64,000 bases of DNA, from NCBI RefSeq assembly GCF_014773385.1, contig NZ_JACXAI010000007.1, positions 1 to 64,000 of the forward strand, given 5' to 3'. The DNA is from Metabacillus arenae. Its GTDB lineage: Bacteria; Bacillota; Bacilli; Bacillales; Bacillaceae. A program made the position numbers and the translations under genes. Numbering within the stretch: the stretch's first letter is position 1; each line of letters begins with the position of its first letter. The notes beneath the pieces were generated by a model that saw only the letters and a program-made list of their open reading frames with translations, was not told the origin of the DNA and made no database searches. This document shows positions 50,299 through 59,175 of the stretch, piece after piece.

Positions 50299-50418
50299 AC
50301 TTTCTCTAGTCTATATATGAGTTTTCCGGTTCCTTACCGACTTTTCTAGTCTATGTACGAGTTTTCCGGTTCCTTACCGACTTTTCTGGTCTATGTACGA
50401 GTTTTCCGGTTCTATCCA
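50299..50418. repeat. Array of six 20-bp units (40-bp pairs)
   Basis: Units begin at 50299, 50319, 50339, 50359, 50379 and 50399, exactly 20 bases apart. Two unit types alternate: GACTTTTCTAGTCTATGTAC and GAGTTTTCCGGTTCCTTACC. It lies between the divergent nrnA and ytpI genes. Confidence 0.9.
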
Positions 50419-50552
50419 TTGTGAGCTAAAGGATCAGGCTTGTCTCTTCAGGATGGACACAAAAATGATACTTATCTATAAATTTAGACCACTGGATTTT
50501 CTATTTTGTAAAAGCTAAAATAGAATGTAATGAAGATGTGGAGGATTTCTTT

Positions 50553-50849
50553 ATGCCAATTTTTGTTGTTCTAATTGTTTTCTCAGGTGTTTTTTATTTA
50601 TTTTATAAGGTTAAGTTTTACCGAACAAAAAAATCAATGGAAAGACAATGGCTTTCTGCAAAGTCCAGTATTGCACTTGGTTCCTTTATTTTTTTCTTTG
50701 GAATAAACCAGCTTTTCATTTATCGATCAAATGTATCTCTCATTATAGGAGCTGTTTTTATAATTGTAGGATTAACGAGTGCTTGGGCAGGTTATCGGGC
50801 GTATAAACACTTTTTGCCTTTAGCAATTCAAGAAGCAGAAGAATCATGA
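50553..50849 (+). CDS. ytpI: YtpI-like membrane protein
   Basis: A 98-residue protein with three hydrophobic helices (PIFVVLIVFSGVFYLFYKV, ALGSFIFFFGINQLFIY, SLIIGAVFIIVGLTSAW). Sequence, size and place between nrnA and ytoI match YtpI of Bacillus. The function is unknown. ATG at 50553 with GGAGGA seven bases upstream is preferred to the GTG at 50538. Confidence 0.87.
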   Translation: MPIFVVLIVFSGVFYLFYKVKFYRTKKSMERQWLSAKSSIALGSFIFFFGINQLFIYRSNVSLIIGAVFIIVGLTSAWAGYRAYKHFLPLAIQEAEES

Positions 50850-50852
50850 GAA

Positions 50853-51072
50853 CGAAAAGCTTGGAGGCGCTAGTCCTTTGGTGACAAGCTATGAGAGCCG
50901 GCTGGAGGATTGTTTTTTAACCTTCTCGGGCGAATAGGCTGATGACCTGGGATGGCGTCTTGCCGGCCAAGACGGACCATATGCCTCCCGCTACTTTCCC
51001 ATCCTCGCCGCCTGCGCTGGACATCGACAGCTGGCTTTAAAAGTTAATACTTTATTTAACATAAACTTTTGA
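50853..51072 (+). repeat. Dispersed intergenic repeat, family 1 (long copy)
   Basis: GAAAAGCTTGGAGGCGCTAG, GAGCCGGCTGGAGGATTG, the AACCTTCTCGGGCGAATAGG stem, TGATGACC, a GC-rich insertion (CCGGCCAAGACGG through CCGCCTGC), GCTGGACATCGACAGCTGGC and the tail GTTAATACTTTATTTAAC. Degraded material to 51240 may be a further old copy. Confidence 0.85.
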
Positions 51073-51281
51073 TCCTTTTTAGAATATTTCCAGGGCACTT
51101 GTCGTTCGGTGACAAGATAAAACAAGCCTGCAGAATGGTTGGTTTATGCACTTGGGAAAATGCCTATGGAACTGAGGGAAAACGAGAGGGCAAGGGACTT
51201 CGAGCATTCTCTGGAAAATCTCGTGAGGTTATGGGCTGAAATATAAATAGTTCTTTACCACTTCAATTGAACCGGCAATGC

Positions 51282-51313
51282 AAAAACGACATCTACAGAA
51301 GATGTCGTTTTTG
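51282..51313 (-). terminator. ytoI terminator
   Basis: AAAAACGACATCT and AGATGTCGTTTTT form a 13-bp stem with T-runs on both sides, directly after ytoI. Confidence 0.92.
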
Positions 51314-51314
51314 A

Positions 51315-52634
51315 TTAACTTCTTTCAATTAATTGAACCATCAACATTGCTTTTCCTACTATTACTCCATCGTTTAGAACATCAACGTCAATTTTCCCAA
51401 ATTTTCGGCCGACTTCTAAAATTTTCGGTCTAATGTCAATCACTGTTTCCATTTGAACAGGTTTTAAAAAGAAAATTGTTAAGTTTTCAACAACAATTTC
51501 GCCTTTTTTCTGGGACCGTAAATAGCGATTTGCCGCTTCTGTTACAAGCGTTGTAAAGACACCATACGAAATCGTTCCAAGATGGTTTGTCATTTGCGGG
51601 GTCACTTCACAACGAAAGGAATTTTCCTTTCTCATTTCCTCTTCGCTGGCAACAAATTGATTTGTCACAATATCATCGAGCCTTTCACCCACTTGAGGCT
51701 GCTTGCTTATCATTTGCAAGGCTTTTAGTACATCCTGCCTGCTTATCATCCCTTCAAGTCGTGCTTGCTGATCGACCACAGGAAGAACTTCAATTCCTTC
51801 CCAAACCATAATTTGTGCTGCAGATGCAACAGACGTTTTTCCAATGACAGTGACCGGATTTTTTGTCATTGCCTTTTCTATTGGAGTACTTCGATCAAAC
51901 CCCACTATATCCTTAGATGTAATCATGCCTTGAATTTTATTATTATGATCGATTACCGGGAATCTCCCATGACCAGATTCAAAATTCTTTTCATACCATA
52001 TTTCCACCGTATCACTGGGTCTTAGAGAAACCGTTTTATCTGCCGGAGTCAAAATATCTTCTACAAGGACAATTTCTTTTTTAATCAATTGATCATAAAT
52101 AGCCCTGTTGATCATGGTAGCTACAGTAAACGTATCATAGCTGGTTGAAATAATTGGCAGTTCCAAATCATTAGCGAGTTTTTTTACGGTTTCGTCCGTA
52201 TCAAATCCACCTGTAATTAGAACAGCGGCACCTGCTTCCAGAGCATACCGATGCGCATTTGTCCTATTTCCAACAATAAGGAGGTTTCCTGCACCAGTAT
52301 ATCTCATCATCGCTTCAAGCTTCATAGCTCCGATTACTATCTTATTTAATGTTTTATGTAATCCAGTACGCCCGCCCAATACTTGTCCATCAACGATGCT
52401 TACCACTTCAGCATATGTTAATTTCTCAAAATTTTCTTTGTTTTTTCGTTCAATTCGAATCGTGCCTACACGCTCAATCGTGCTGACATACCCTTTATTC
52501 TCGGCTTCCTTAATTGCCCGATAAGCGGTTCCTTCACTGACATTCATGTCTTTAGCTATTTGCCGGACAGAGATTTTCTCGCCAACAGGCAATGAGTCAA
52601 TATGATTAATAATTTGTTCATGCTTCGTCGCCAA
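51315..52634 (-). CDS. ytoI: CBS-domain / DRTGG / hot-dog regulatory protein YtoI
   Basis: A 439-residue multidomain protein: N-terminal winged helix (GEKISVRQIAKDMNVSEGTA), a DRTGG-like domain (about 80-180, IVDGQVLGGRTGLHKTLNK), a CBS pair (about 190-310, with LRPSDTVEIW and KNPVTVIGKTSVASAAQIM) and a C-terminal thioesterase-like hot-dog domain. This fits a nucleotide-sensing regulator, but the target is unknown. The start is taken as TTG at 52634 behind AAAGGGTG, so that the protein begins like B. subtilis YtoI; the ATG at 52661 remains possible. Confidence 0.88.
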   Translation of the reverse strand: MATKHEQIINHIDSLPVGEKISVRQIAKDMNVSEGTAYRAIKEAENKGYVSTIERVGTIRIERKNKENFEKLTYAEVVSIVDGQVLGGRTGLHKTLNKIVIGAMKLEAMMRYTGAGNLLIVGNRTNAHRYALEAGAAVLITGGFDTDETVKKLANDLELPIISTSYDTFTVATMINRAIYDQLIKKEIVLVEDILTPADKTVSLRPSDTVEIWYEKNFESGHGRFPVIDHNNKIQGMITSKDIVGFDRSTPIEKAMTKNPVTVIGKTSVASAAQIMVWEGIEVLPVVDQQARLEGMISRQDVLKALQMISKQPQVGERLDDIVTNQFVASEEEMRKENSFRCEVTPQMTNHLGTISYGVFTTLVTEAANRYLRSQKKGEIVVENLTIFFLKPVQMETVIDIRPKILEVGRKFGKIDVDVLNDGVIVGKAMLMVQLIERS

Positions 52635-52699
52635 GCGTACTTCACCCTTTACACCCGTCATGATTACTATTTTTATTATAAGGGTGGAGTGAGGTTATA

Positions 52700-52939
52700 T
52701 CAACGGAGCATCTGCATTTGTCGTTTTCTTGGTTGTTGTTTTTGTTTGATCGATGATTTTTCAACTCTCTTCTTTGAATAATATAAGATACCTGTTAAAT
52801 TCCCGCCGATCGCTAATAAAGCAAAGATCATCCAAGCTCCAGAAAAGACCATCTCCATAACACCAGCAGAAAACGTCAACTGCGGGATAGCCCATAAAAG
52901 CAAAATAAGCACACATACCAGATAAAAGAATCGTCTCAT
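52700..52939 (-). CDS. Small membrane protein of unknown function
   Basis: A 79-residue protein with two hydrophobic helices (FFYLVCVLILLLWAIPQL and GAWMIFALLAIGGNLTGILY) and a very basic C-terminal tail (KKRVEKSSIKQKQQPRKRQ). I do not recognise the family. AAAGGAAGG precedes the ATG. It lies upstream of ytoI in the same direction and may share its transcript. Confidence 0.7.
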   Translation of the reverse strand: MRRFFYLVCVLILLLWAIPQLTFSAGVMEMVFSGAWMIFALLAIGGNLTGILYYSKKRVEKSSIKQKQQPRKRQMQMLR

Positions 52940-53158
52940 CTAATCCTTCCTTTCTGTACAAGCCATTTTTTTATTTATATGCTTGTTTTGTGGAAAAAGA
53001 AGGTGAAAAGCGGATTAATTTGTATTTAGGATAATAAAATACATAGTTTGGTCATCTTCTATTTTTTGAAAACCTTTTTATCAAGGTTCCTAAAACTAAA
53101 GCTGTTCGCTACGGCATAAAATTACTCATATTAGAATAATCGAAGTGGTGATTATATT

Positions 53159-53242
53159 CCCATTTCCTCATCAATTCAACCAATTTCACTGGGTTTCCGT
53201 CCAAATCCCTTGTCATTTCATCCAATTTCATCGAATTTTCCT
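53159..53242. repeat. Array of four 21-bp units
   Basis: Units begin at 53159, 53180, 53201 and 53222, exactly 21 bases apart. Each starts CC(C/A)A(T/A)(T)TC-like and most end in TTTC-rich sequence (for example CCAATTTCATCGAATTTTCC). It lies upstream of the 79-residue membrane protein gene. Confidence 0.75.
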
Positions 53243-53285
53243 GACAATTGATACACTATTTTGTAATGTGAAGTCTAGTTACAAC

Positions 53286-53313
53286 AAAAAAGAGAGAATC
53301 ACTCTCTCTTTTT
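53286..53313. terminator. ytkL terminator
   Basis: AAAAAGAGAG and CTCTCTTTTT pair around AATCACT, with T-runs on both strands. Confidence 0.85.
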
Positions 53314-53323
53314 GATAACTTAT

Positions 53324-54004
53324 TTATAATTCTATTTTATCCCCTGCTTGCAGAACTTTCCCTGCCCCATCCGGCAGCATGTTCACAAATTTGTGTGGAT
53401 CTTGTTCAATTACTGGGAACGTATTGTAATGAATAGGGACTACTAATTTGGCTTTTACATAACATGCTGCTTCCGCTGCATCCTCTGGACCCATTGTAAA
53501 GTTATCGCCGATCGGCAAGAAAGCTAAATCAATTTTATGCCGGTCACCAATAAGTTTCATATCAGAGAACAAACCAGTATCACCAGCATGATAGATCGTT
53601 TTCCCTTCTATTTCAAGTAACAAACCGGCCGGCATTCCAGTATAAACAATGGTTTGATTTTCTTCTTCATAGCTCGACCCATGAAAAGCCTGTGTTAATT
53701 TCAATTTACCAAAATCAAATTCATGTGCCCCGCCGATATGCATTGGATGAGCATTTACACCCTTCCAGCCTAAATATGTAGCTAACTCAAATGGCGCAAC
53801 GACAAGAGCATCATTTTCTTTAGCAAGTGTAACAGTGTCCCCTACGTGGTCATTATGGCCATGAGTAAGCAAGATAACATCAACTTTCAGGCCCTCCACT
53901 TTTAAGTCAGTCTGTCCATTTCCATTAATGAAAGGATCAATAAGAATGGTTTTTCCCTTAGTTTCAATTTTTACGACTGAATGTCCATGATAAGATACAA
54001 GCAT
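53324..54004 (-). CDS. ytkL: UPF0173 metal-dependent hydrolase YtkL
   Basis: A 226-residue metallo-beta-lactamase-fold protein. The metal motif is [13 protein letters not shown] near residue 46, with further ligands in GSSYEEENQ and [16 protein letters not shown] near residue 139 and the C-terminal PIHYNTFP. It matches the UPF0173 family. The physiological substrate is unknown. AAGGGGGAG precedes the ATG. Confidence 0.93.
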   Translation of the reverse strand: MLVSYHGHSVVKIETKGKTILIDPFINGNGQTDLKVEGLKVDVILLTHGHNDHVGDTVTLAKENDALVVAPFELATYLGWKGVNAHPMHIGGAHEFDFGKLKLTQAFHGSSYEEENQTIVYTGMPAGLLLEIEGKTIYHAGDTGLFSDMKLIGDRHKIDLAFLPIGDNFTMGPEDAAEAACYVKAKLVVPIHYNTFPVIEQDPHKFVNMLPDGAGKVLQAGDKIEL

Positions 54005-54261
54005 ATACTTCTCCCCCTTGAAAAATTTTTTACTATAATAGTTTTACACACTTTTTACCTTTTTCCTCTATTTATAATCTTTAAACCTAAATTTTAGCGC
54101 AAACTGGGTGGCCTTTTTTGATTAGCGAACGTCAGATAGTTTGTACAACCAAGCATCGGTTTTGTTGCCATTCACTCTCTTTACGAGCCAGATACAACAT
54201 TTTTTGAGCGAATCATTCCCTCATACTGGGTGAATTGAGCAGATTTTACTTTTGCGCATGC

Positions 54262-54352
54262 CTTGGGCTTATGACCTATTTGCCCATTTGGCGCCTAATG
54301 CTGGACAAGGTTCGCTGCTTTTATACGTTAATCATACTTTAAATAACTCAAT
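54262..54352 (+). repeat. Dispersed intergenic repeat, family 1 (partial)
   Basis: GCATGCCTTGGGCTTATGAC, TTGGCGCCTAATGCTGGACA and the tail ACGTTAATCATACTTTAAAT. The head is missing. It lies in the 430-bp gap upstream of ytkL. Confidence 0.65.
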
Positions 54353-54405
54353 TTCCCGAAAATAAAATACACCTTTCCAACTTCGGGATCTTTGAGTAAG
54401 GATAA

Positions 54406-54437
54406 AGAAAACGACCGCATAGAATGGGCCGTTTCCT
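54406..54437 (-). terminator. ald terminator
   Basis: GAAACGGCC and the opposing GACCG/CGTTTTC segment pair imperfectly around CATTCTATG on the minus strand, followed by TTTATC. It lies at the ald stop. Confidence 0.65.
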
Positions 54438-55559
54438 TTAATATTCGACAATTAATGTTTTTGGATCCTTATATTCTAGACCTTGAGATTCCGCAACAGC
54501 CTTATAGGTGACAAATCCTTTTAGAGTATTAATTCCTTTAAGCAGGGCTGGATTTTCATAGCAAGCTCTTTTATACCCTTTATTAGCTATTTGGATGGCA
54601 TACGGGACTGTTACATTTGTAAGTGCCATTGTCGAGGTTCTCGGGACTGCACCAGGCATATTGGCCACTGCATAATGAACGACGCCATGTTTTTCATATG
54701 TTGGTTGATCGTGAGTAGTAGTTCTGTCAGTTGTTGCGAAAATCCCCCCCTGATCTATTGCAATATCTACAATAACCGAGCCATCGGTCATCGATTGAAC
54801 CATTTCTTCTGTTACTAATTTCGGGGCTTTTGCGCCATGAATAAGAACTGCACCAATAACAAGATCAGATTCTCTAACTGACTCCTCAATGTTATAAGGA
54901 TTGGACATAAGCGGATTAACCTCTTTACCAAAAATATCATCCAATTGCCGGAGGCGATCTGGGTTAACATCTAAAATTGTCACATCAGCACCTAATCCAA
55001 TTGCAATCTTAGCCGCATTTGTACCAGCAACTCCACCGCCGATTATAGTTACTTTCCCTCTTTTTACTCCAGGCACTCCTGAGAGAAGAATCCCTTTGCC
55101 GCCTTTTGGCTTTTCAAGAAATTGCGCCCCAACCTGGGAAGCCATCCTTCCTGCCACTTCACTCATAGGAGTTAGCAATGGGAGGGAACCGTTTGGAAGC
55201 TCAACTGTTTCATAAGCAATTCCCACGACCTTATTATCCATCAAAGCTTTCGTTAATTGCTCCTCAGGTGCAAGATGAAGGTAAGTAAACAAGATTAAAT
55301 CTTCTCGGAAATATTGATATTCTGAGGATATAGGCTCTTTTACCTTCATAACCATATCCATTGACCACGCCTCTTCAGCAGAGGCAACCATAGTTCCTCC
55401 AGCTCTTTCATATTCCTCATCTGTGAAGCCAGATCCATCACCAGCTGTTGCTTCAATAAACACCTCATGACCTGAATGAACAAGATGATTAACTCCCGCA
55501 GGTGTAATTGCTACCCGGCTCTCATTGTTTTTCAATTCTTTAGGAATTCCTATTTTCAC
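54438..55559 (-). CDS. ald: Alanine dehydrogenase
   Basis: A 373-residue NAD-dependent enzyme interconverting L-alanine and pyruvate plus ammonia; in Bacillus it is used for alanine catabolism and is needed for normal sporulation. The N-terminus [20 protein letters not shown] and the catalytic Lys/His region ([26 protein letters not shown]) are present; the NAD site is [20 protein letters not shown] near residue 170. The start is GTG behind AGAAGGGGG. It is monocistronic. The 300 bp upstream has no other gene. Confidence 0.97.
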   Translation of the reverse strand: MKIGIPKELKNNESRVAITPAGVNHLVHSGHEVFIEATAGDGSGFTDEEYERAGGTMVASAEEAWSMDMVMKVKEPISSEYQYFREDLILFTYLHLAPEEQLTKALMDNKVVGIAYETVELPNGSLPLLTPMSEVAGRMASQVGAQFLEKPKGGKGILLSGVPGVKRGKVTIIGGGVAGTNAAKIAIGLGADVTILDVNPDRLRQLDDIFGKEVNPLMSNPYNIEESVRESDLVIGAVLIHGAKAPKLVTEEMVQSMTDGSVIVDIAIDQGGIFATTDRTTTHDQPTYEKHGVVHYAVANMPGAVPRTSTMALTNVTVPYAIQIANKGYKRACYENPALLKGINTLKGFVTYKAVAESQGLEYKDPKTLIVEY

Positions 55560-55856
55560 CCTTAGTACCCCCTTCTAGAAAATCTTTACTTTTAAAGTAT
55601 TTCCTAGTTTTACTTTATGAAAACAAATTGTAGAAAGAAATTCATTTTTCAGGAAATAGGAGTTTTTTTAAAAAAAGCATGAGTATGTGAAACCGAGCTA
55701 TCCTTACTCTTCTCTCTCTTAGGGTTTACTCGTTAGAAAATAAACTGCTCGTTGACTCGAAGTACTACAGCAATTCTGCCTTCTTCTCCTTGAGTAAGTT
55801 GAAGCTTGGATGAAAAATCGCCGTTTTTGGCTAATAATTATGAGCGGGGTAAAGAT

Positions 55857-56618
55857 TCATGATAAATGTTTATGAATGACATTCAATCCTCCGGTTGCTT
55901 CAATGACTGTGCCCGTTATCATGTCAGAATCATTTTCGCATAGAAATGTAATAATTCGGGCTATATCTTCCCCTGTCCCCGAACGTCCTATTGGGGTATT
56001 AGCATCCTTTGTTTTTCTGGAGTCCTTTATTGTTGATTCCTTCATTGCTCCTACAATGTTGCCTGGACTAATCATATTTGCTGTTATTCCGTTTTCAGCT
56101 TCTTCAAGCGCAATCGATTTCGTCAAAGAAACCAAACCAACCTTTGCCGCACTAAATGCCGCCCGATGGAGCCAACCAGGAGAGCTTTCTGCCCCTTGAA
56201 ATCCATATGTAACAATACGACCAAATTGTTGTTTTCGCATGATTGGAATAACTTTTTTAAACAAGTGAAAAACAGCACTCAAATTTCCTTCAATCATTTC
56301 ATACCATTCATGATCTTCATAATCAGCCAAACGTTTTCGGTCAAATATGTATGGCCCTGCATTATTAATAAGGCAATCTACTCGGCCGAACCGTTCGTGT
56401 GCCTGATCAACCATTCGATATAAATCCTCTTTCCTAGTAACATCACCCTGAACAAAAAATAAGCGGTCTTCCAAATGCTTGAAGTTCCTTTTCAAATTAT
56501 CAACAGCGACCAGATCATTTCGGTAATTAACTGTTACATGATAACCTTTTTCTATAAAAGCTTCGGTTACTTTTCGGCCTAATCCTTTTGAACCAGCCGT
56601 AATAAGAGCGTGACGCAC
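55857..56618 (-). CDS. SDR-family oxidoreductase (FabG-like)
   Basis: A 253-residue short-chain dehydrogenase. The cofactor site is ALITAGSKGLGRKVTEA near residue 4, where the usual TGxxxGxG is changed to AGSKGLG; NNAGPY lies near residue 86 and the active-site region at about 140-165 lacks the usual YxxxK (it reads HRAAFSAAKVG, with F for Tyr). That replacement may affect catalysis. GTG at 56618 with GGGAGGAG is the start; the longer frame to 56753 translates a repeat. It probably corresponds to ytkK of B. subtilis. The substrate is unknown. Confidence 0.85.
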   Translation of the reverse strand: MRHALITAGSKGLGRKVTEAFIEKGYHVTVNYRNDLVAVDNLKRNFKHLEDRLFFVQGDVTRKEDLYRMVDQAHERFGRVDCLINNAGPYIFDRKRLADYEDHEWYEMIEGNLSAVFHLFKKVIPIMRKQQFGRIVTYGFQGAESSPGWLHRAAFSAAKVGLVSLTKSIALEEAENGITANMISPGNIVGAMKESTIKDSRKTKDANTPIGRSGTGEDIARIITFLCENDSDMITGTVIEATGGLNVIHKHLS

Positions 56619-56656
56619 AGCTTCTCCTCCCTGTGATTGAATAGTAGGTATACAAT

Positions 56657-56836
56657 GAAAAGCGCAAGTCTTTAATCCTCCGGTGGCAAGTAATCGGGCG
56701 AGCCGACTGGAAGGTTGTTCTTTACCTTCTTGGACGGATTGGCTAATGACCAAAAGACCGATGACGCCTGGAACTGGACATCGATAGCTGACTTAAACAC
56801 GTTAATCCTTTAACTAATTTAAACTTCTGATCTAAC
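56657..56836 (+). repeat. Dispersed intergenic repeat, family 1 (upstream of the SDR gene)
   Basis: A complete compact copy: GAAAAGCGCAAGTC, TCCTCCGGTGGCAAGTAATC, GGGCGAGCC, the GGAAGGTTGTTCTTTACCTT hairpin, GGATTGGCTAATGACC, CCGATGACGCC, AACTGGACATCGATAGCTGA and the tail CACGTTAATCCTTTAACTAA. Confidence 0.9.
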
Positions 56837-57280
56837 GTAAAATGGATTTCATCTATACTTTACTACAAAAGAGCTTCCAAAAGCATTCCATGTGATTTAA
56901 CTTTTTTCAAGTTAGTATAGGTGAAGTAAAAATAATGTTTATTAGCTTTTTCAATTATATGTAAATCGAATAAAAAACTGTACCTAATTAGAAAGCAACA
57001 CGTGTCTTTCTAATAGCGAGAGGTTAAAGGTTGAGGGCTAATTTCTTTTCCTATTCTCTTTGACTAGTTTTATTAAGATGTTTCGCTTAATTTTGGCCGC
57101 ATTTCAAACGATTCTTTTTTTATACAAATAACAAACGCTATTTCTTTTCTTCTTGATCAGCAACCGATAGCTTAAACTTTTCTTCGATATGTCCATTATA
57201 TCTTCTAAATCTGAAATATATTTTTGATTTTCACTTTTCTACATAAAGAAATCTTAATAAAAATACAATGATAATTGAGT
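56837..57280. other. Long gene-poor AT-rich region
   Basis: No supported coding sequence. Possible degenerate copies of the TATCTTC unit appear near 57180-57215, before the regular array. Confidence 0.4.
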
Positions 57281-57375
57281 TGAAATCGGTTTATCTTCGA
57301 AAATGATTCATTTATCTTCGATCTTTTTATAATATCTTCGAAAACAACCGATTTATCTTCGAAAATTTCATTATA
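57280..57375. repeat. Array of TATCTTCGA units, period 20-21 bp
   Basis: TATCTTCGA occurs at 57292, 57313, 57333 and 57354, spaced 21, 20 and 21 bases. The spacers are AT-rich and less conserved (AAATGATTCATT type). A fifth degraded unit follows to about 57380. Confidence 0.85.
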
Positions 57376-57440
57376 TCGATTATTCGACATAAATCGACAC
57401 AATTTTCTTGTATTTTTTGAAACGTAATTCTGATATTATA

Positions 57441-57487
57441 AAAAAAGCCAGACACACCTTCATGATTGAGGTGAATCTGGCTTTTTT
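57441..57487. terminator. Bidirectional terminator after the 49-residue gene
   Basis: AGCCAGA and TCTGGCT, plus inner CACCT and AGGTG, form a long stem with A/T-runs on both sides. It lies 90 bases after the stop of the short gene and probably ends the argGH transcript. Confidence 0.88.
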
Positions 57488-57576
57488 ATTGACCTGGAGA
57501 ATTCCTAATTATGTGTCAATTAGCATTATAAAGTTGAGCTCTCAAGCCCAATTGGAGCGGCTATTTTTAAAAATGG

Positions 57577-57726
57577 TTACCTATTGTATTCTTCTGGAAT
57601 GTAACGTTCATTTTGCTCATCAACCACGCCGCTTTCATAGGCATTTGAAATTTGCTGAAATGTTTCCTTTTCTCCTTCATGGTCGAAATAATAAGTGTTT
57701 CGGTTCACTTGTTTTTCTTTTTTCAT
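57577..57726 (-). CDS. Short protein encoded after argH (49 residues)
   Basis: A 49-codon gene: begins MKKEKQVNRNTYYFDHEGEK, ends QNERYIPEEYNR. It is hydrophilic and acidic, with no membrane segment. AAGGAG lies nine bases before the ATG (57741-57736), which is strong for Bacillus, and a terminator follows. It lies 72 bases beyond argH in the same direction. The FQQISNAYESGVVDE segment recalls the short DUF4025/YozQ-type proteins, but this is a weak resemblance. Confidence 0.78.
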   Translation of the reverse strand: MKKEKQVNRNTYYFDHEGEKETFQQISNAYESGVVDEQNERYIPEEYNR

Positions 57727-57798
57727 TCTCATCAGCTCCTTGATTCTTTACCTACTAGTGTCTGTGAAATCAAGGAATTTTTTGCTTGGAAAATTCAG

Positions 57799-59175
57799 CT
57801 AATTATTGATGAGACCCTTTGCTTTTTCAATGGCTTCTTTGACTTTTATAAAACCTGTTCCGCCTTCACTCATTCGTTTTTGGACTGCATATACGGGATC
57901 TAAAATTTCATACACAGAAACATCAAACAAAGAGGAAGCTTCTTTGAATTCTTCAAGCTGCAAGTCTTTTAGGTAAACTCCTTTTTCAATACATGTGTAG
58001 ACTAATTTCCCAACTACTTCATGAGCCTCCCGGAACGGCATCCCTTTCGTTGCCAGGTAATCTGCGAGTTCAGTTGCATTTGAGAAATCCTCTTTAGTCG
58101 CTTTTGCCATGTTATCTGTTTTTACTCTCATTGTTTCAATCATGCCAGTAAAGATTTGCAGGCTTCCTTCTACCGTTTGAACTGTGTCAAACATGCCCTC
58201 TTTATCTTCTTGAAAGTCTTTATTATAGGCAAGCGGTAAGCCTTTCATAACCGTTAATAAAGAAAATAGATTTCCATACACTCTTCCTGTTTTTCCACGA
58301 ATTAATTCAGCCATGTCAGGATTTTTCTTTTGCGGCATCATGCTGCTTCCTGTTGCATACGTATCATCCAATTCAACAAATTGAAATTCTTGAGAACACC
58401 AAAGAATAATCTCTTCGCAAAATCTTGATAAATGCATCATCATCATTGAGCTGTTACTTAGAAACTCTAAAATAAAATCACGGTCGCTTACCCCGTCAAG
58501 ACTGTTTTCATAAATGGCATCAAATCCTAATTTATCAGCAGTAAAATTCCGATCAATTGGAAAAGTCGTCCCAGCAAGTGCTCCGCATCCTAGTGGGGAT
58601 ACATTGATTCTAACTAAAGATTGCTCAAATCTTTGCTTGTCCCTCTCAAGCATCCAAAAATAAGCCAGCAGATGATGAGCAAACGAAATCGGCTGAGCTC
58701 TTTGGAGGTGGGTATATCCTGGTAAGATCGTTTTAACGTTTTCTTCCGCTTTTTTAACTAGTGTCTTTTGGAATTGATTGATCATTTCGATAATTGCTTC
58801 GACATGCTTTCTTAAATAAAGATGCATGTCTGTCGCTACTTGGTCATTCCGGCTTCTGCCCGTATGAAGTTTACCTCCAACAGGACCAATCTCGTCAATA
58901 AGCAGTTTTTCAATGTTTAGGTGAATATCTTCATAATCCACTTCAAATGGTAATTGCTTCGCCTCTGCTTTTTTGAGTAGCTTATTTAGACCCTCTTTAA
59001 TTGTCTGAGCCTCTTCTTCACTAATAATCTTACACTTTTCAAGCATAGCCACATGGGCTAATGAGCCTTCAATATCTTCTAAAACCAGCTCCTGATCAAA
59101 ATGGATCGATGCTCCAAACTCATCGACCCATTTCTCAGGAGTTTTTTGAAATCTTCCTCCCCAAAGCTTCTTCAT
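57799..59175 (-). CDS. argH: Argininosuccinate lyase
   Basis: A 458-residue enzyme of the fumarase superfamily that splits argininosuccinate to arginine and fumarate. The N-terminus is [19 protein letters not shown]; the signature [20 protein letters not shown] lies near residue 280, with the catalytic His in [13 protein letters not shown] near residue 158. The ATG overlaps the argG stop (ATGA). The gene is complete. Confidence 0.97.
   Translation of the reverse strand: MKKLWGGRFQKTPEKWVDEFGASIHFDQELVLEDIEGSLAHVAMLEKCKIISEEEAQTIKEGLNKLLKKAEAKQLPFEVDYEDIHLNIEKLLIDEIGPVGGKLHTGRSRNDQVATDMHLYLRKHVEAIIEMINQFQKTLVKKAEENVKTILPGYTHLQRAQPISFAHHLLAYFWMLERDKQRFEQSLVRINVSPLGCGALAGTTFPIDRNFTADKLGFDAIYENSLDGVSDRDFILEFLSNSSMMMMHLSRFCEEIILWCSQEFQFVELDDTYATGSSMMPQKKNPDMAELIRGKTGRVYGNLFSLLTVMKGLPLAYNKDFQEDKEGMFDTVQTVEGSLQIFTGMIETMRVKTDNMAKATKEDFSNATELADYLATKGMPFREAHEVVGKLVYTCIEKGVYLKDLQLEEFKEASSLFDVSVYEILDPVYAVQKRMSEGGTGFIKVKEAIEKAKGLINN

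Noticed and set aside
50299-50418. A CRISPR array
   Set aside because: Units are contiguous without unique spacers, and no cas genes are present.
56619-56753. A longer start for the SDR gene
   Set aside because: The extension is the family 1 repeat in translation; GTG at 56618 has an excellent ribosome site and gives a normal SDR N-terminus.
57280-57375. A CRISPR array or a replication-origin iteron set
   Set aside because: The core is only nine bases, spacers are not unique sequences of even length, and dnaA, dnaN or plasmid rep genes are absent nearby; dnaB and dnaI lie far away.
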